NCBI RefSeq assembly: GCF_020177265.1
Contig: NZ_JAIVMC010000006.1
Location: forward strand, 186,001-250,000
Reading direction: 5' to 3'
From: Pseudooceanicola marinus
GTDB taxonomy: Bacteria > Pseudomonadota > Alphaproteobacteria > Rhodobacterales > Rhodobacteraceae
DNA length: 64,000 bases
Below, piece after piece: positions 53,922 through 61,901 of the stretch. The translations under genes were made by a program, and so were the position numbers. The notes under the pieces are model-generated. The model worked only from the letters and a program-made list of their open reading frames with translations, was not told the DNA's origin and did no database searches. The first letter of the stretch is position 1; the number at the start of each line of letters is the position of its first letter.

Positions 53922-54045
53922 CTCAGGGCGGGGTGCAATTCCCCACCGGCGGTGACAGCCCGCGAGCGCCTTTCGCAATCGGAAGGGACAGCAGATCCGG
54001 TGGAACTCCGGGGCCGACGGTGAAAGTCCGGATGGAAGAGAACGG
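53922..54045 (+). promoter_or_regulatory. FMN riboswitch (RFN element)
   Basis: The conserved RFN segments occur in order: GGGCGGGGTG, CCCCACCGGCGGT, AGCCCGCGAGCG, CAGCAGATCCGGTG, CTCCGGGGCCGACGGT and AAAGTCCGGATGGAAGAGA. It ends 86 bp before the ribN start, leaving room for an expression platform with TTGTCCCCGACTGCCTTGGG near 54088-54107. When FMN binds, expression of the riboflavin transporter should fall. Confidence 0.97.
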
Positions 54046-54131
54046 GATGTTTCCCGCACCGCGCCCGGAGGGGCGTGGCACCGGGCGTTGTCCCCGACTG
54101 CCTTGGGTTATGCGTTTGGAAAGGACACCGC

Positions 54132-55049
54132 ATGACTCACCACCACCCGGCGCGCGGCGCCGTGATGATGATCGCCGCCGGCGCGATCTTCGCCCTCTAC
54201 AACACACTCACCCAGCATATCGCCATGGGGCTGGGCCTCGCCGGGCCCACCATCGCCTTCTGGCAGTATCTGACGGCCACCCTGCTGGCCCTGCCCTGGG
54301 CCCTGTCGCGCGACCGCGCCGCCTGGGCGATGCGGCAGCCCTGGCTGCACCTGGCGCGCGCCGGCTGCGCCGTGGCGGGCGTGCAGCTCTGGGTGGCGTC
54401 CCTGGCCTTCGTGCCGATCTGGCAGGCCTCGGCGCTGATCCTGCTGTCGCCCTTCTTCGTCACCCTGGGCGCCGCGCTGCTGCTGCACGAGGACACCCCG
54501 CCGCGCCGCTGGCTGGCGGTGCTGGGCGGGCTGGCGGGCGGGATGATCCTGCTGGCGCCCTGGTCGGAGGCCTTCAGCTGGGCCGCGCTGATGCCCGTGG
54601 GGGCCGCCGCGCTTTGGGCGGGCACCTCGCTGCTGACCAAGCGGATGACGGCGACCGAGGCCCCCGAGAGCCTGACCCTGCACCTGCTGATGCTGCTGAC
54701 CCCGGCCAATGCGGTGCTGGCCGTGCTGGCCCTGCCCGCGGGGGCCGGGCTGGGCGCGCTGCTGCCGCCTGCGGGGGCGCTGGCGCTGCTGGTGCTGGCC
54801 GGGCTGCTGACGGCAGCGGCGCAATACGCCATCGCGCGCGCCTATTCCCTGGCCGACGCGGGCTTCCTGCAACCCTTCGACCACCTGAAGCTGCCGCTGA
54901 ACGTGGGCTTGGGCGTGCTGATCTTCGGCTTCGTGCCGCCGGGCAGTATGTGGGCCGGGTCGGCGCTGATCGTCGCCGCCTCCTTCTACCTGCTGGACCG
55001 CGAACGCCGCGACAGCGCGGCGCCGCAATCGGGGGCGGCGCAGGTCTGA
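54132..55049 (+). CDS. ribN: Riboflavin transporter RibN (DMT/EamA family)
   Basis: A 305-residue inner-membrane protein with ten hydrophobic segments in two EamA repeats. ATG 54132 (MTHHHPARGAVMMIAAGAIFALYN in parts). Its place directly downstream of an FMN riboswitch fits RibN, the riboflavin importer described in Rhizobium and predicted in Rhodobacteraceae. The function therefore rests on family plus riboswitch. No riboflavin biosynthesis gene is adjacent. Confidence 0.9.
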   Translation: MTHHHPARGAVMMIAAGAIFALYNTLTQHIAMGLGLAGPTIAFWQYLTATLLALPWALSRDRAAWAMRQPWLHLARAGCAVAGVQLWVASLAFVPIWQASALILLSPFFVTLGAALLLHEDTPPRRWLAVLGGLAGGMILLAPWSEAFSWAALMPVGAAALWAGTSLLTKRMTATEAPESLTLHLLMLLTPANAVLAVLALPAGAGLGALLPPAGALALLVLAGLLTAAAQYAIARAYSLADAGFLQPFDHLKLPLNVGLGVLIFGFVPPGSMWAGSALIVAASFYLLDRERRDSAAPQSGAAQV

Positions 55050-55140
55050 TCCCGCGCACCGGGGCGCCATGCCGCGCCCCGGTCGCAAACCGCAGACCCG
55101 TAACCGGCAGATCTGCAAAGAGATATCTGAAACACTTCAA

Positions 55141-55157
55141 TTTAGAATAATTCAAAA
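55141..55157. promoter_or_regulatory. Candidate Irr (iron control element) site
   Basis: TTTAGAA-TAA-TTCAAAA differs in one base from the Irr box TTTAGAA-N3-TTCTAAA. It stands in an AT-rich patch 91-107 bp upstream of the di-heme peroxidase gene. Irr senses heme in alphaproteobacteria and is known to control cytochrome c peroxidase in several of them. Confidence 0.6.
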
Positions 55158-55171
55158 GAATCGCCCCGAGT

Positions 55172-55185
55172 TTGACCGAGATCAA
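55172..55185. promoter_or_regulatory. FNR/FnrL box
   Basis: TTGAC-cgag-ATCAA against consensus TTGAT-N4-ATCAA, one mismatch. It lies 63 bp upstream of the peroxidase start, compatible with activation at low oxygen. Confidence 0.8.
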
Positions 55186-55247
55186 ACCCCCGGCGACGAT
55201 TCTGCGACAGTTTGGGCCAGCGCGAACCTCCCAGAGAAACGGAGACG

Positions 55248-56291
55248 ATGATGCGTAGCCTGACCATTCTTCTCTTAGCCAGTACGGCCCTCGCCACGAG
55301 CGCCGCAGCCGATGAGCTGCGCGACTATGCGACGGACATGTTCCAACCCCTGCCCTCGACCATCCCGGCCGTCGCCGACAACCCCGTGACGGACGAGAAG
55401 ATCGAACTGGGCAAGATGCTGTTCTTCGACCCGCGCGTTTCGCTGTCGGGCGTCTTTTCCTGCTATTCCTGTCACAACCTGACCACCGGCGGGGACGACA
55501 ACCTGGAAACCTCCGTCGGCCACGGCTGGCAGAAGGGCCCGCGCAACGCGCCCACGGTGCTGAACGCCGTGCTGAACGAGGCGCAGTTCTGGGACGGGCG
55601 CGCCGAGGACCTGAAGGCCCAGGCCAAGGGCCCGGTGCAGGCGGGCGTCGAGATGGCCAACACGCCGGAAAACGTCGAGGTCATGATGAACTCGATGCCG
55701 CAATACGTGTCGCTCTTCGAGACCGCCTTCCCGGGCGAGGATGCCCCCACCAACTTCGACAACATGGCCAAGGCGATCGAGGCCTTCGAGGCCACGCTGC
55801 TGACACCGGCGCCCTTCGACAGCTGGCTGAACGGCGATGACGCCGCGCTGACGGCAGAGGCCAGGGAAGGGCTGGGGCTGTTCCTCGACCTGGGCTGCGT
55901 CTCCTGCCACTCGGGCGTGAACGTCGGCGGGCACGGGTACTATCCCTTCGGCCTGATCGAGAAACCCGGCGCCGACGTGCTGCCCGAAGGCGACAAGGGC
56001 CGCTTTGCCGTGACCGAGACGGTGGACGATGAATATGTCTTCCGCGCCGCGCCCCTGCGCAACGTGTCGCTGACCGCGCCCTACTTCCACTCCGGCAAGG
56101 TCTGGGACCTGAAGGTGGCGGTGCAGATCATGGCCGAAAGCCAGCTGGGCGAGGAGCTGTCGGACGAGGATGCGACCTCGATCGTGGCCTTCCTCGACAG
56201 CCTGACCGGCGAGATGCCGGAGGTCACCCTCCCGGTGCTACCGGCCGAAACCGCCGATACCCCGCGCCCGAAACAGGACGCGTTGCCGTAA
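55248..56291 (+). CDS. ccpA: Di-heme cytochrome c peroxidase
   Basis: Periplasmic enzyme that reduces hydrogen peroxide with electrons from cytochrome c. It has 347 residues, with a Sec signal peptide (cut after SAAA, about residue 21). Two heme c motifs are present: CYSCH (72-76) and CVSCH (217-221). GHGWQKGPRNAPTVLN and FRAAPLRNVSLTAPYFHSG are family blocks; the latter precedes the distal Met region. GGAG lies four bases before ATG 55248. The Irr and FNR boxes upstream suggest induction by low oxygen and iron/heme control. The C terminus extends in a short Pro-rich tail. Confidence 0.95.
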   Translation: MMRSLTILLLASTALATSAAADELRDYATDMFQPLPSTIPAVADNPVTDEKIELGKMLFFDPRVSLSGVFSCYSCHNLTTGGDDNLETSVGHGWQKGPRNAPTVLNAVLNEAQFWDGRAEDLKAQAKGPVQAGVEMANTPENVEVMMNSMPQYVSLFETAFPGEDAPTNFDNMAKAIEAFEATLLTPAPFDSWLNGDDAALTAEAREGLGLFLDLGCVSCHSGVNVGGHGYYPFGLIEKPGADVLPEGDKGRFAVTETVDDEYVFRAAPLRNVSLTAPYFHSGKVWDLKVAVQIMAESQLGEELSDEDATSIVAFLDSLTGEMPEVTLPVLPAETADTPRPKQDALP

Positions 56292-56347
56292 GGCGACATC
56301 CATCGAGATCCGGCAGGGCGTTGCGACAGTCAGTCCAGCCGGAAGGA

Positions 56348-56375
56348 GGAGGCCGGTCCGCAAGGGCCGGCCTCC
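56348..56375 (+). terminator. Hairpin after ccpA, no U run
   Basis: GGAGGCCGG (56348-56356) and CCGGCCTCC (56367-56375) form a perfect 9-bp stem. The tail is CCGCATCTA, so termination efficiency is doubtful. Confidence 0.45.
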
Positions 56376-56507
56376 CCGCATCTACCCCCGTGTCCACGAG
56401 CGGGACCGCCCTTTGACGGCATCGTGACGTGACGCGCGGGGCTTTCGGCCTAGTCTCCCTGCGGAGGGGCCATGAGGTCCCGTTGGCCATCCAAGGGAGA
56501 GAGACCC

Positions 56508-57296
56508 ATGCTGACCCGCAGACACCTGATGACCACCGCCCTGGCCGCCACGGCCGGCGCCACCCTGATCCGCCCCTTCGCCGCCATGGCCCAGGACCTG
56601 ACCGGCGATGTCTACGACACCGACGGCGGCCAGATCTCGATCCACCCGGTTGCCCATGCCAGCTTCGTCCTGGTGACCCCGGCCGGCGTGCTCTACGTCG
56701 ACCCGGTGGGCGGGGCCGACGCCTACGACGCGCTGCCCGATCCCGATGCGGTGCTGATCACCCATGAACACGGCGATCACTACGACCCCGACACCCTGTC
56801 GGCCCTGGCCGAACGTGCGGGCGGCAGCCTGCCGATGATCACCAACCCCGCCGTGGCGGAGATGCTGGCGCCGGAGCTGGCCGAGGGCAACGCGCCCCTG
56901 GCCAATGGCGAAAGCGGCGAGATCCTGGGCTATACGGTGGACGCCGTGCCCGCCTACAACACCACCGAGGACCGCCTGCAGTACCATCCCGAGGGGCGCG
57001 ACAACGGCTATGTCCTGTCGGTCGACGGGCTGCGCATCTACATCGCCGGCGACACCGAGGACACGCCCGAGTTCCGCGCGCAGGAGGAGATCGACATCGC
57101 CTTCGTGCCCTTCAATCTGCCCTACACGATGACCGAGGACCAGGCGGCCAGCGGCGTTGCCGAAATGGGGCCCAAGGTGGTCTATCCCTATCACTTCCGC
57201 GGCTCCGACCCGGAAATGTTCACCTCGCTCCTGTCCGAGGCCGGCTCCGAGACCGACGTGGTCATGGGCGGCTGGTACAGCCAGAGCGAAAGCTGA
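56508..57296 (+). CDS. Tat-exported MBL-fold metallohydrolase (UlaG/UPF0173-like)
   Basis: A 262-residue protein. The N terminus TRRHLMTTALAATAGATLI carries a twin-arginine signal, cut after AMA, so it is exported folded with its metals. The metal motif is THEHGDHYD (HxHxDH); later ligands are in AGDTEDTPE and YPYHFRGSD. It resembles UlaG/YtxJ-type L-ascorbate-lactonase-like proteins. The periplasmic location is unusual for that group. The substrate is unknown. Confidence 0.87.
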   Translation: MLTRRHLMTTALAATAGATLIRPFAAMAQDLTGDVYDTDGGQISIHPVAHASFVLVTPAGVLYVDPVGGADAYDALPDPDAVLITHEHGDHYDPDTLSALAERAGGSLPMITNPAVAEMLAPELAEGNAPLANGESGEILGYTVDAVPAYNTTEDRLQYHPEGRDNGYVLSVDGLRIYIAGDTEDTPEFRAQEEIDIAFVPFNLPYTMTEDQAASGVAEMGPKVVYPYHFRGSDPEMFTSLLSEAGSETDVVMGGWYSQSES

Positions 57297-57675
57297 TCGC
57301 CTGCCCCGGCCCGCCATGGCGGGCCGGGTGCCTTCCGGGGCCGCCTTCGGGCACGACCGCTGCCTCGATCCGTCACAAAGCCTAGCGCCAGGCAGATCTG
57401 CCCGGCCGCCTTCGCCCCGGCCAGGTCACGGCCGGGCTCCGAGGCAAGTGATTTCCCTTGTTTACCTGGTCAAAGCGGTGCGGATTTCCGCCGAGACTTT
57501 CTCGTCGTCTCAGCGGGCCGCCGCGACTCTGTTGTCGATTAAGGCGATTTTTGCCAAGATCCCGGAACCGACTCTCCGGACAGGCGAAGCGCCGTGGGGT
57601 CGCAAGGCAGTGACGGAACACCGGACCACGGGCGGACGAACCCCCGGGCCGGCGGACAGCGAAGGCAGTAACGAG
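57297..57675. other. Intergenic region with a perfect 24-bp palindrome
   Basis: The first 32 bp hold a perfect 24-bp palindrome (57305-57328; half site CCCGGCCCGCCA), 8 bp after the MBL stop, probably a 3' hairpin though it lacks a U run. A second short palindrome GCGGA-tt-TCCGC is at 57480-57491. TTGTCG (57532) with CAAGAT 17 bases later is a weak promoter candidate for the next gene. Nothing else is seen. Confidence 0.5.
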
Positions 57676-57999
57676 ATGAAATGTTCTTACCGGGCGGCCC
57701 TGGCCGCAACCGCAGTGACCACCATGATGATGCTGGGCAGCACGGCCCAGGCCGGGCCGATCACCCGCGCCTGCCTGGCCTCCGACAGCCGCGCCGCCAG
57801 CCCGGCGCTCTGCGGCTGCATCCAGCAGGTCGCCGATCTGGTGCTCAGCAACCGCGACCAGCGCCAGGCGGCCCGTTTCTTCAAGAAGCCTGACATGGCC
57901 CAGGACGTGAAGATGTCCAGCTCGCGCTCGGATGAGCAGTTCTGGGAAAAATATTCCTACTTCGGCGCCGTCGCGCAGGAGCAATGCGCCGCCTCCTGA
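57676..57999 (+). CDS. Small secreted protein, conserved-looking, unknown function
   Basis: A 107-residue protein with a Sec signal peptide (cut after AQA, about residue 26). The mature part has Cys in RACLAS, ALCGCIQ and EQCAAS, four in all, which could form two disulfides in the periplasm. FFKKPDMAQDVKMSSSRSDEQFWEKYSYFGAVA is the most distinctive stretch. Similar Roseobacter proteins of unknown function exist to my recollection. ATG 57676 follows GTAACGAG. Confidence 0.75.
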   Translation: MKCSYRAALAATAVTTMMMLGSTAQAGPITRACLASDSRAASPALCGCIQQVADLVLSNRDQRQAARFFKKPDMAQDVKMSSSRSDEQFWEKYSYFGAVAQEQCAAS

Positions 58000-58082
58000 G
58001 GGCGAGCCCGCGACAGCACGACGAGAGCATCAGGCGCAGCCCCCCGGGGCCGCGCCTTTTTTGCTGTCTGCGTCAGGCGGTG

Positions 58083-58643
58083 TCAGGCGGCGGCCCTGCG
58101 GCGCGCCTCCACCAGCCGGATCAGCGCGCGGCCCTCTGGGCTGGGCGCCCCGCCCGCGCGGCGATAGTCCGACCCGTCACGGCGCCGAGTCAGCCGCCCG
58201 TCCTCCACCAGCGAGCGGCGCAGTTGCGCCACGTCACCGAAGGCATGGGCCGGCCCAAGCAGGGCGTTGACCTCGGCCTCGGTCATGGCCTGACCGGCAG
58301 GCAGTCGCGCCCAGAGCACCTGCAGGCAGAGGCTGCGCACCTGGCGTCGTCCTGGCCAGCGCAACAGGCGCCCCTGGTCGTCGAAATGTGGCAGGGCCTT
58401 TTCCACCAGGCGCAGATCGACCGACGCCTCGGGCTCCGTTGGACGGGCCAGCCGATCCTCGGCGGCCTGCACGGCGCGCAGGTGCTGGAAATTGCGATAG
58501 CCACCGGCGCGGGCCAACATGTTCATCAGCGCCAGGTGCGACGGCACCTGACCGGCATCGGCACCGGCCGACAACTGCCGCGCCAGTGCGCGGGAAAAAC
58601 TGGACAGGTCCTGGATCGACAAGGGGATATGGGGTCTCGACAT
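58083..58643 (-). CDS. DUF2087 domain protein
   Basis: A 186-residue protein. The C-terminal half matches DUF2087: KALPHFDDQGRLLRWPGRRQVRSLCL, then AMTEAEVNALLG and LRRSLVEDGRLTRRRDGSDYRR. That part is a predicted winged-helix transcription-factor-like fold. The N-terminal 60 residues include NMLARAGGYRNFQHLRA, common in alphaproteobacterial DUF2087 proteins. A DNA-binding regulator is likely; the target is unknown. Confidence 0.83.
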   Translation of the reverse strand: MSRPHIPLSIQDLSSFSRALARQLSAGADAGQVPSHLALMNMLARAGGYRNFQHLRAVQAAEDRLARPTEPEASVDLRLVEKALPHFDDQGRLLRWPGRRQVRSLCLQVLWARLPAGQAMTEAEVNALLGPAHAFGDVAQLRRSLVEDGRLTRRRDGSDYRRAGGAPSPEGRALIRLVEARRRAAA

Positions 58644-59021
58644 GATGGCTCCTGATCGCGTGCCGAAATCGTCGCGGGCCGCCGGGTCACGACAGGCACG
58701 CGCCGGGCGTGATGTCGGGAAATCGAAACTGTCGAGGCAGGTTTAGCATGCCCCGAAGGGCGCAGCGGGCCTTGGGAACTGCCGACCGACTTCAAGGATA
58801 GCCTCAGCCGCCCCCGACGACAAGCCGCCCCGGCAAAGGGCGCAACGCCCCGAATTCAACGCTTCACCCCGGCCAATTCCTCGCTGGTGACAACGCTGGC
58901 GACAACGCTTGTGCCTCACACAGCCCCCATCGCGACCGGCGCCCCAGCCGGACGTGGCAAAGAGCATTTTCCCGGCCCCGCCGGACAACCTATTCCGACA
59001 AACTCTTACGGAGCGGGAACC
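58644..59021. other. Intergenic region between divergent genes
   Basis: This 378-bp gap separates the DUF2087 gene and the secreted-protein gene, so it should hold both promoters. The only structure I see is a 9-bp direct repeat GACAACGCT at 58890-58898 and 58902-58910 (12-bp period), which could be a binding site. No gene is supported. Confidence 0.45.
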
Positions 59022-59378
59022 ATGAATTTCGCAATGACTGCCGCGGCAGCGGCCCTGAGCCTCGTCGCATCCGGCCCCGCGGGCCTGCAAATGACCACGG
59101 CGGGCTACCTGGCCGATCAGGACGGCATGTCCCTCTATATCTTCGACAAGGACGGCCCCGGCACCTCCAACTGCTACGGCGGCTGCGCCAAGTCCTGGCC
59201 GCCGCTGATGGCCTCCGGCAATGCCTCCGCCGAGGGGGATTTCACCCTCGTCACCCGCCGCGACGGTACCCTGCAATGGGCGCTGGACGATCAGCCCCTC
59301 TACTACTGGGTCGGCGATAACAAGCCCGGCGACACCAAGAGCGACGGCGTGGGCGGCACCTGGCACCTGGCCCGCTGA
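59022..59378 (+). CDS. Secreted COG4315/DUF-type repeat lipoprotein-like protein
   Basis: A 118-residue exported protein with signal MNFAMTAAAAALSLVAS. The mature part contains YLADQDGMSLYIFDKDGPGTSNCYGGCAKSWPPLMA (in parts), the pattern of the secreted repeat family (Pfam 03640): L-Y-x-F-D-x-D and C-x-x-x-C-x-x-x-W-P. QWALDDQPLYYWVGDNKPGDTKSDG is the second repeat. Family members occur in the envelope; function is not established. The start at 59022 follows GGAGCGGGAAC. Confidence 0.85.
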   Translation: MNFAMTAAAAALSLVASGPAGLQMTTAGYLADQDGMSLYIFDKDGPGTSNCYGGCAKSWPPLMASGNASAEGDFTLVTRRDGTLQWALDDQPLYYWVGDNKPGDTKSDGVGGTWHLAR

Positions 59379-59502
59379 TAGGGGATGACCGGGATGGGGG
59401 CTCCCGGTCGGCCAGCGCGTCGGCGCCTTGCGGCCCCCCAGCCAGGTCTGGCTGGGGAGCCACCGGGTCCCACGGGCGACTGAGGCGACGCGCAGCCTGG
59501 GG

Positions 59503-59534
59503 AGAGGTGGCCGGTCAGTCCCCGGCCACCTCTC
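59503..59534. repeat. 13-bp stem hairpin across the end of the phosphatase gene
   Basis: GAGAGGTGGCCGG (59503-59515) pairs perfectly with CCGGCCACCTCTC (59522-59534), loop of 6. It includes the last codons and stop of the LMW phosphatase. No U run follows on either strand. It may protect the mRNA 3' end. Confidence 0.6.
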
Positions 59535-59976
59535 TCATCACACCGTCGGCGCAGTCCTCGATCAGCGCCAGCGCCCCGTCGAAATCGCGGGTATAATAGG
59601 GGTCGGGCACCTCATCGGCGCCGGCAAAGGCGCTGCCTGCGGTCAGGTAATCGGTAAACAGGCGGACCGGCGTGGCATTGCCCGCCGGTCTTTGACGTTC
59701 GATGTCCGCCAGGTTCTGCCCATCCATCGCCAGGATCAGGTCGAAGGCATCGAAATCCTCCACCCGGAACTGGCGCGCGCGCAGCGCGGCCATGTCGTAG
59801 CCCCGCGCCCGCGCCGCGGCCTGCATGGGCCCGTAGGGCGGCTCCCCCGCATGCCAGCCGCCGGTGCCGGCGCTGTCCAGCTCCAGCGCCGGGGCGCGAT
59901 CGCGCATCACGGCCTCGGCCGAAGGGGAACGGCAGATATTGCCGAGACAGACGAAAAGGATCGAGGTGGTGGTCAC
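59515..59976 (-). CDS. Low-molecular-weight protein-tyrosine phosphatase
   Basis: A 153-residue phosphatase starting at GTG 59976, with GGGAG eight bases upstream; ATG starts further up (60153) add non-family sequence. The P-loop is FVCLGNICRS (C-x5-R, nucleophile Cys) near the N terminus and the general acid is Asp in VPDPYYTRDF. It may dephosphorylate proteins or act on arginine phosphate. It is divergent from the sirtuin gene by 64 bp. Confidence 0.93.
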   Translation of the reverse strand: MTTTSILFVCLGNICRSPSAEAVMRDRAPALELDSAGTGGWHAGEPPYGPMQAAARARGYDMAALRARQFRVEDFDAFDLILAMDGQNLADIERQRPAGNATPVRLFTDYLTAGSAFAGADEVPDPYYTRDFDGALALIEDCADGVMREVAGD

Positions 59977-60040
59977 GGGGGCACTCCCTGCTATCTTCCC
60001 GGATGAAGCTAGAACCCGGAAAAGCGAAGGAAAAGGCGGA

Positions 60041-60736
60041 ATGGAGAAAATCGTGATCCTGACCGGCGCCGGCATCTCCGCCGAGAGCGGCCTGGGCACG
60101 TTCCGCGACGCGGGCGGCCTGTGGGAACAGCACCGGATCGAGGATGTGGCCACGCCGGAAGGATTCGCCCGCGACCCCGCCCTGGTGCAGCGGTTCTACA
60201 ATGCCCGCCGCGCCGCCGCCGCCGAAGCCCGCCCCAACGCAGCGCATGAGGCCCTAGGCCGGCTGCAACGGGACTATCCCGGCGAAGTCGTGCTGGTCAC
60301 CCAGAACGTCGACGCCCTGCACGAGGCCGGCGGGGCACGGGACGTGCTGCACATGCACGGCGAACTGGCCTCGGCCCTCTGCGCCGCCTGCGGCCACCGC
60401 TGGCCGGCTCCGATGGAGATGCAGGTGAAGGAACCCTGCCCCGCCTGCGACCGCCCCGCCGGGCGTCCCGATATCGTCTGGTTCGGCGAGGTGCCCTACC
60501 ACATGGACGAGATCATGGCGCACCTCAAGGACTGCACCCTCTTCGCCGCCATCGGCACCTCGGGTGAGGTCTACCCCGCCGCCGGCTTCGTGCAGATCGC
60601 CGACATCGCCGGGGCGCATTCTGTGGAACTGAACCTGGAGGCCTCCTCCGTGCACAGCAATTTCGCCGAGGCCCGGCTGGGCCGCGCGACCGAGGTGGTC
60701 CCGCTGTGGGTGGCAGAGCTGCTGTCCGGGCACTGA
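60041..60736 (+). CDS. cobB: NAD-dependent protein deacylase (sirtuin, CobB type)
   Basis: A 231-residue sirtuin that removes acyl groups from lysine using NAD. Motifs are LTGAGISAESGLGTFRD (NAD binding), TQNVDALHEAGG, catalytic His in HMHGE and four zinc Cys in CAACG and CPAC. Tyr53 and Arg56 (FYNARR) form the YxxR pair of class III sirtuins, which favours removal of succinyl groups as well as acetyl. ATG 60041 follows AAAGGCGG. Confidence 0.95.
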   Translation: MEKIVILTGAGISAESGLGTFRDAGGLWEQHRIEDVATPEGFARDPALVQRFYNARRAAAAEARPNAAHEALGRLQRDYPGEVVLVTQNVDALHEAGGARDVLHMHGELASALCAACGHRWPAPMEMQVKEPCPACDRPAGRPDIVWFGEVPYHMDEIMAHLKDCTLFAAIGTSGEVYPAAGFVQIADIAGAHSVELNLEASSVHSNFAEARLGRATEVVPLWVAELLSGH

Positions 60737-60790
60737 GCCCGCCCCGCAGACCGCAGCACCTCTCGGTCCCGCGCCCTCCAGCCCGTCGGC

Positions 60791-61768
60791 TCAGCCAGAC
60801 CGCAGCGCCGCCAGCATCTGCTCGGCCGCAAGCGTCGGGGTGGTCTCTCCGGCCGCCACCGCGTCGCTCAACTCGGCCATCTTCGCCTTCGCCGGGCCAC
60901 GCTCCAGCTCTGCCAGCAGGGCCTGTTTCACATCCTCGCGGAACCAGAACCGGGCCTGAGCGGCGCGGGCGCGGTCGAAATGCCCCTCGGCACGGCGCCA
61001 GTCAGCCAGGGTGGTCATTTCCTCCCAGGCCTTTTCCAGCCCGTCCTTTTCCAGCGCCGAAACGGTCATCGCCTTGGGGAAGCCCTCCGGATCCTGGGGC
61101 CGCTTGCGCAGCAGGCGCAGGGCGCCGGCGTAGTCGGCGCAGGTGCGGGTGGCCGTGGGTTTCAGATCGCCATCGGCCTTGTTCACCAGGATCATGTCGG
61201 CCATCTCCATGATGCCGCGCTTCACGCCCTGCAACTCGTCGCCGCCAGCGGGTGCCAGAAGCAGCAGGAAGAGGTCCGATATCTCGGCCACCACGGTTTC
61301 CGACTGGCCCACGCCCACGGTCTCCACCAGCACCACGTCGAACCCCGCCGCCTCACAGAGCGCCACCGCCTCGCGCGATCGGCGCGCGATGCCGCCCAGG
61401 TGGGTCTGGCTGGGCGAGGGGCGGATATAGGCCTGGGGCGCGCGCGCCAGTTCGGGCATCCGGGTCTTGTCACCCAGGATCGACCCGCCGGTCCGCGCCG
61501 AGGACGGATCCACCGCCAGCACCGCCACCCGCAGGTTCTGCCGCGTCAGCATCATGCCGAAGCTCTCGATGAAGGTCGACTTGCCGACGCCGGGCGTGCC
61601 CGACAGCCCAATGCGCAGGGCCTGGCGCCCCGATCCCGCCAGCCGCTGCAACAGCTGCGCGGCCTGGGCGCGGTGATCTTCGCGGGCGCTTTCCACCAGG
61701 GTAATGGCACGCGACAGGGCGCGCCGGTCCCCCGCCAGGATCTTCTCGGCCAACGTGTCGATGTCCAT
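60791..61768 (-). CDS. meaB: Methylmalonyl-CoA mutase-associated GTPase MeaB
   Basis: G-protein chaperone of methylmalonyl-CoA mutase, guarding the B12 cofactor. It has 325 residues from ATG 61768 (MDIDTLAEKILAGDRRALSR). G1 is GLSGTPGVGKST (54-65), the Mg-switch VDPSSARTGGSILGDKTRM follows, G3 is VETVGVGQSE, and G4 is LVNKADGD. The mutase itself is not in the window. Older annotation as ArgK kinase is not supported. Confidence 0.95.
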   Translation of the reverse strand: MDIDTLAEKILAGDRRALSRAITLVESAREDHRAQAAQLLQRLAGSGRQALRIGLSGTPGVGKSTFIESFGMMLTRQNLRVAVLAVDPSSARTGGSILGDKTRMPELARAPQAYIRPSPSQTHLGGIARRSREAVALCEAAGFDVVLVETVGVGQSETVVAEISDLFLLLLAPAGGDELQGVKRGIMEMADMILVNKADGDLKPTATRTCADYAGALRLLRKRPQDPEGFPKAMTVSALEKDGLEKAWEEMTTLADWRRAEGHFDRARAAQARFWFREDVKQALLAELERGPAKAKMAELSDAVAAGETTPTLAAEQMLAALRSG

Positions 61769-61901
61769 CAGGCTCCCCCGGATCTGGTTCCCACTGGGTG
61801 TAGCGCCTCGCACCGCGCGCCGTCCAGTGCGACACGGGGCGCGCGCGCACGCGCACCGCGGGGAGTGGACGGCCCCCGCGCGCGCATCGCATAAGGGCGC
61901 C

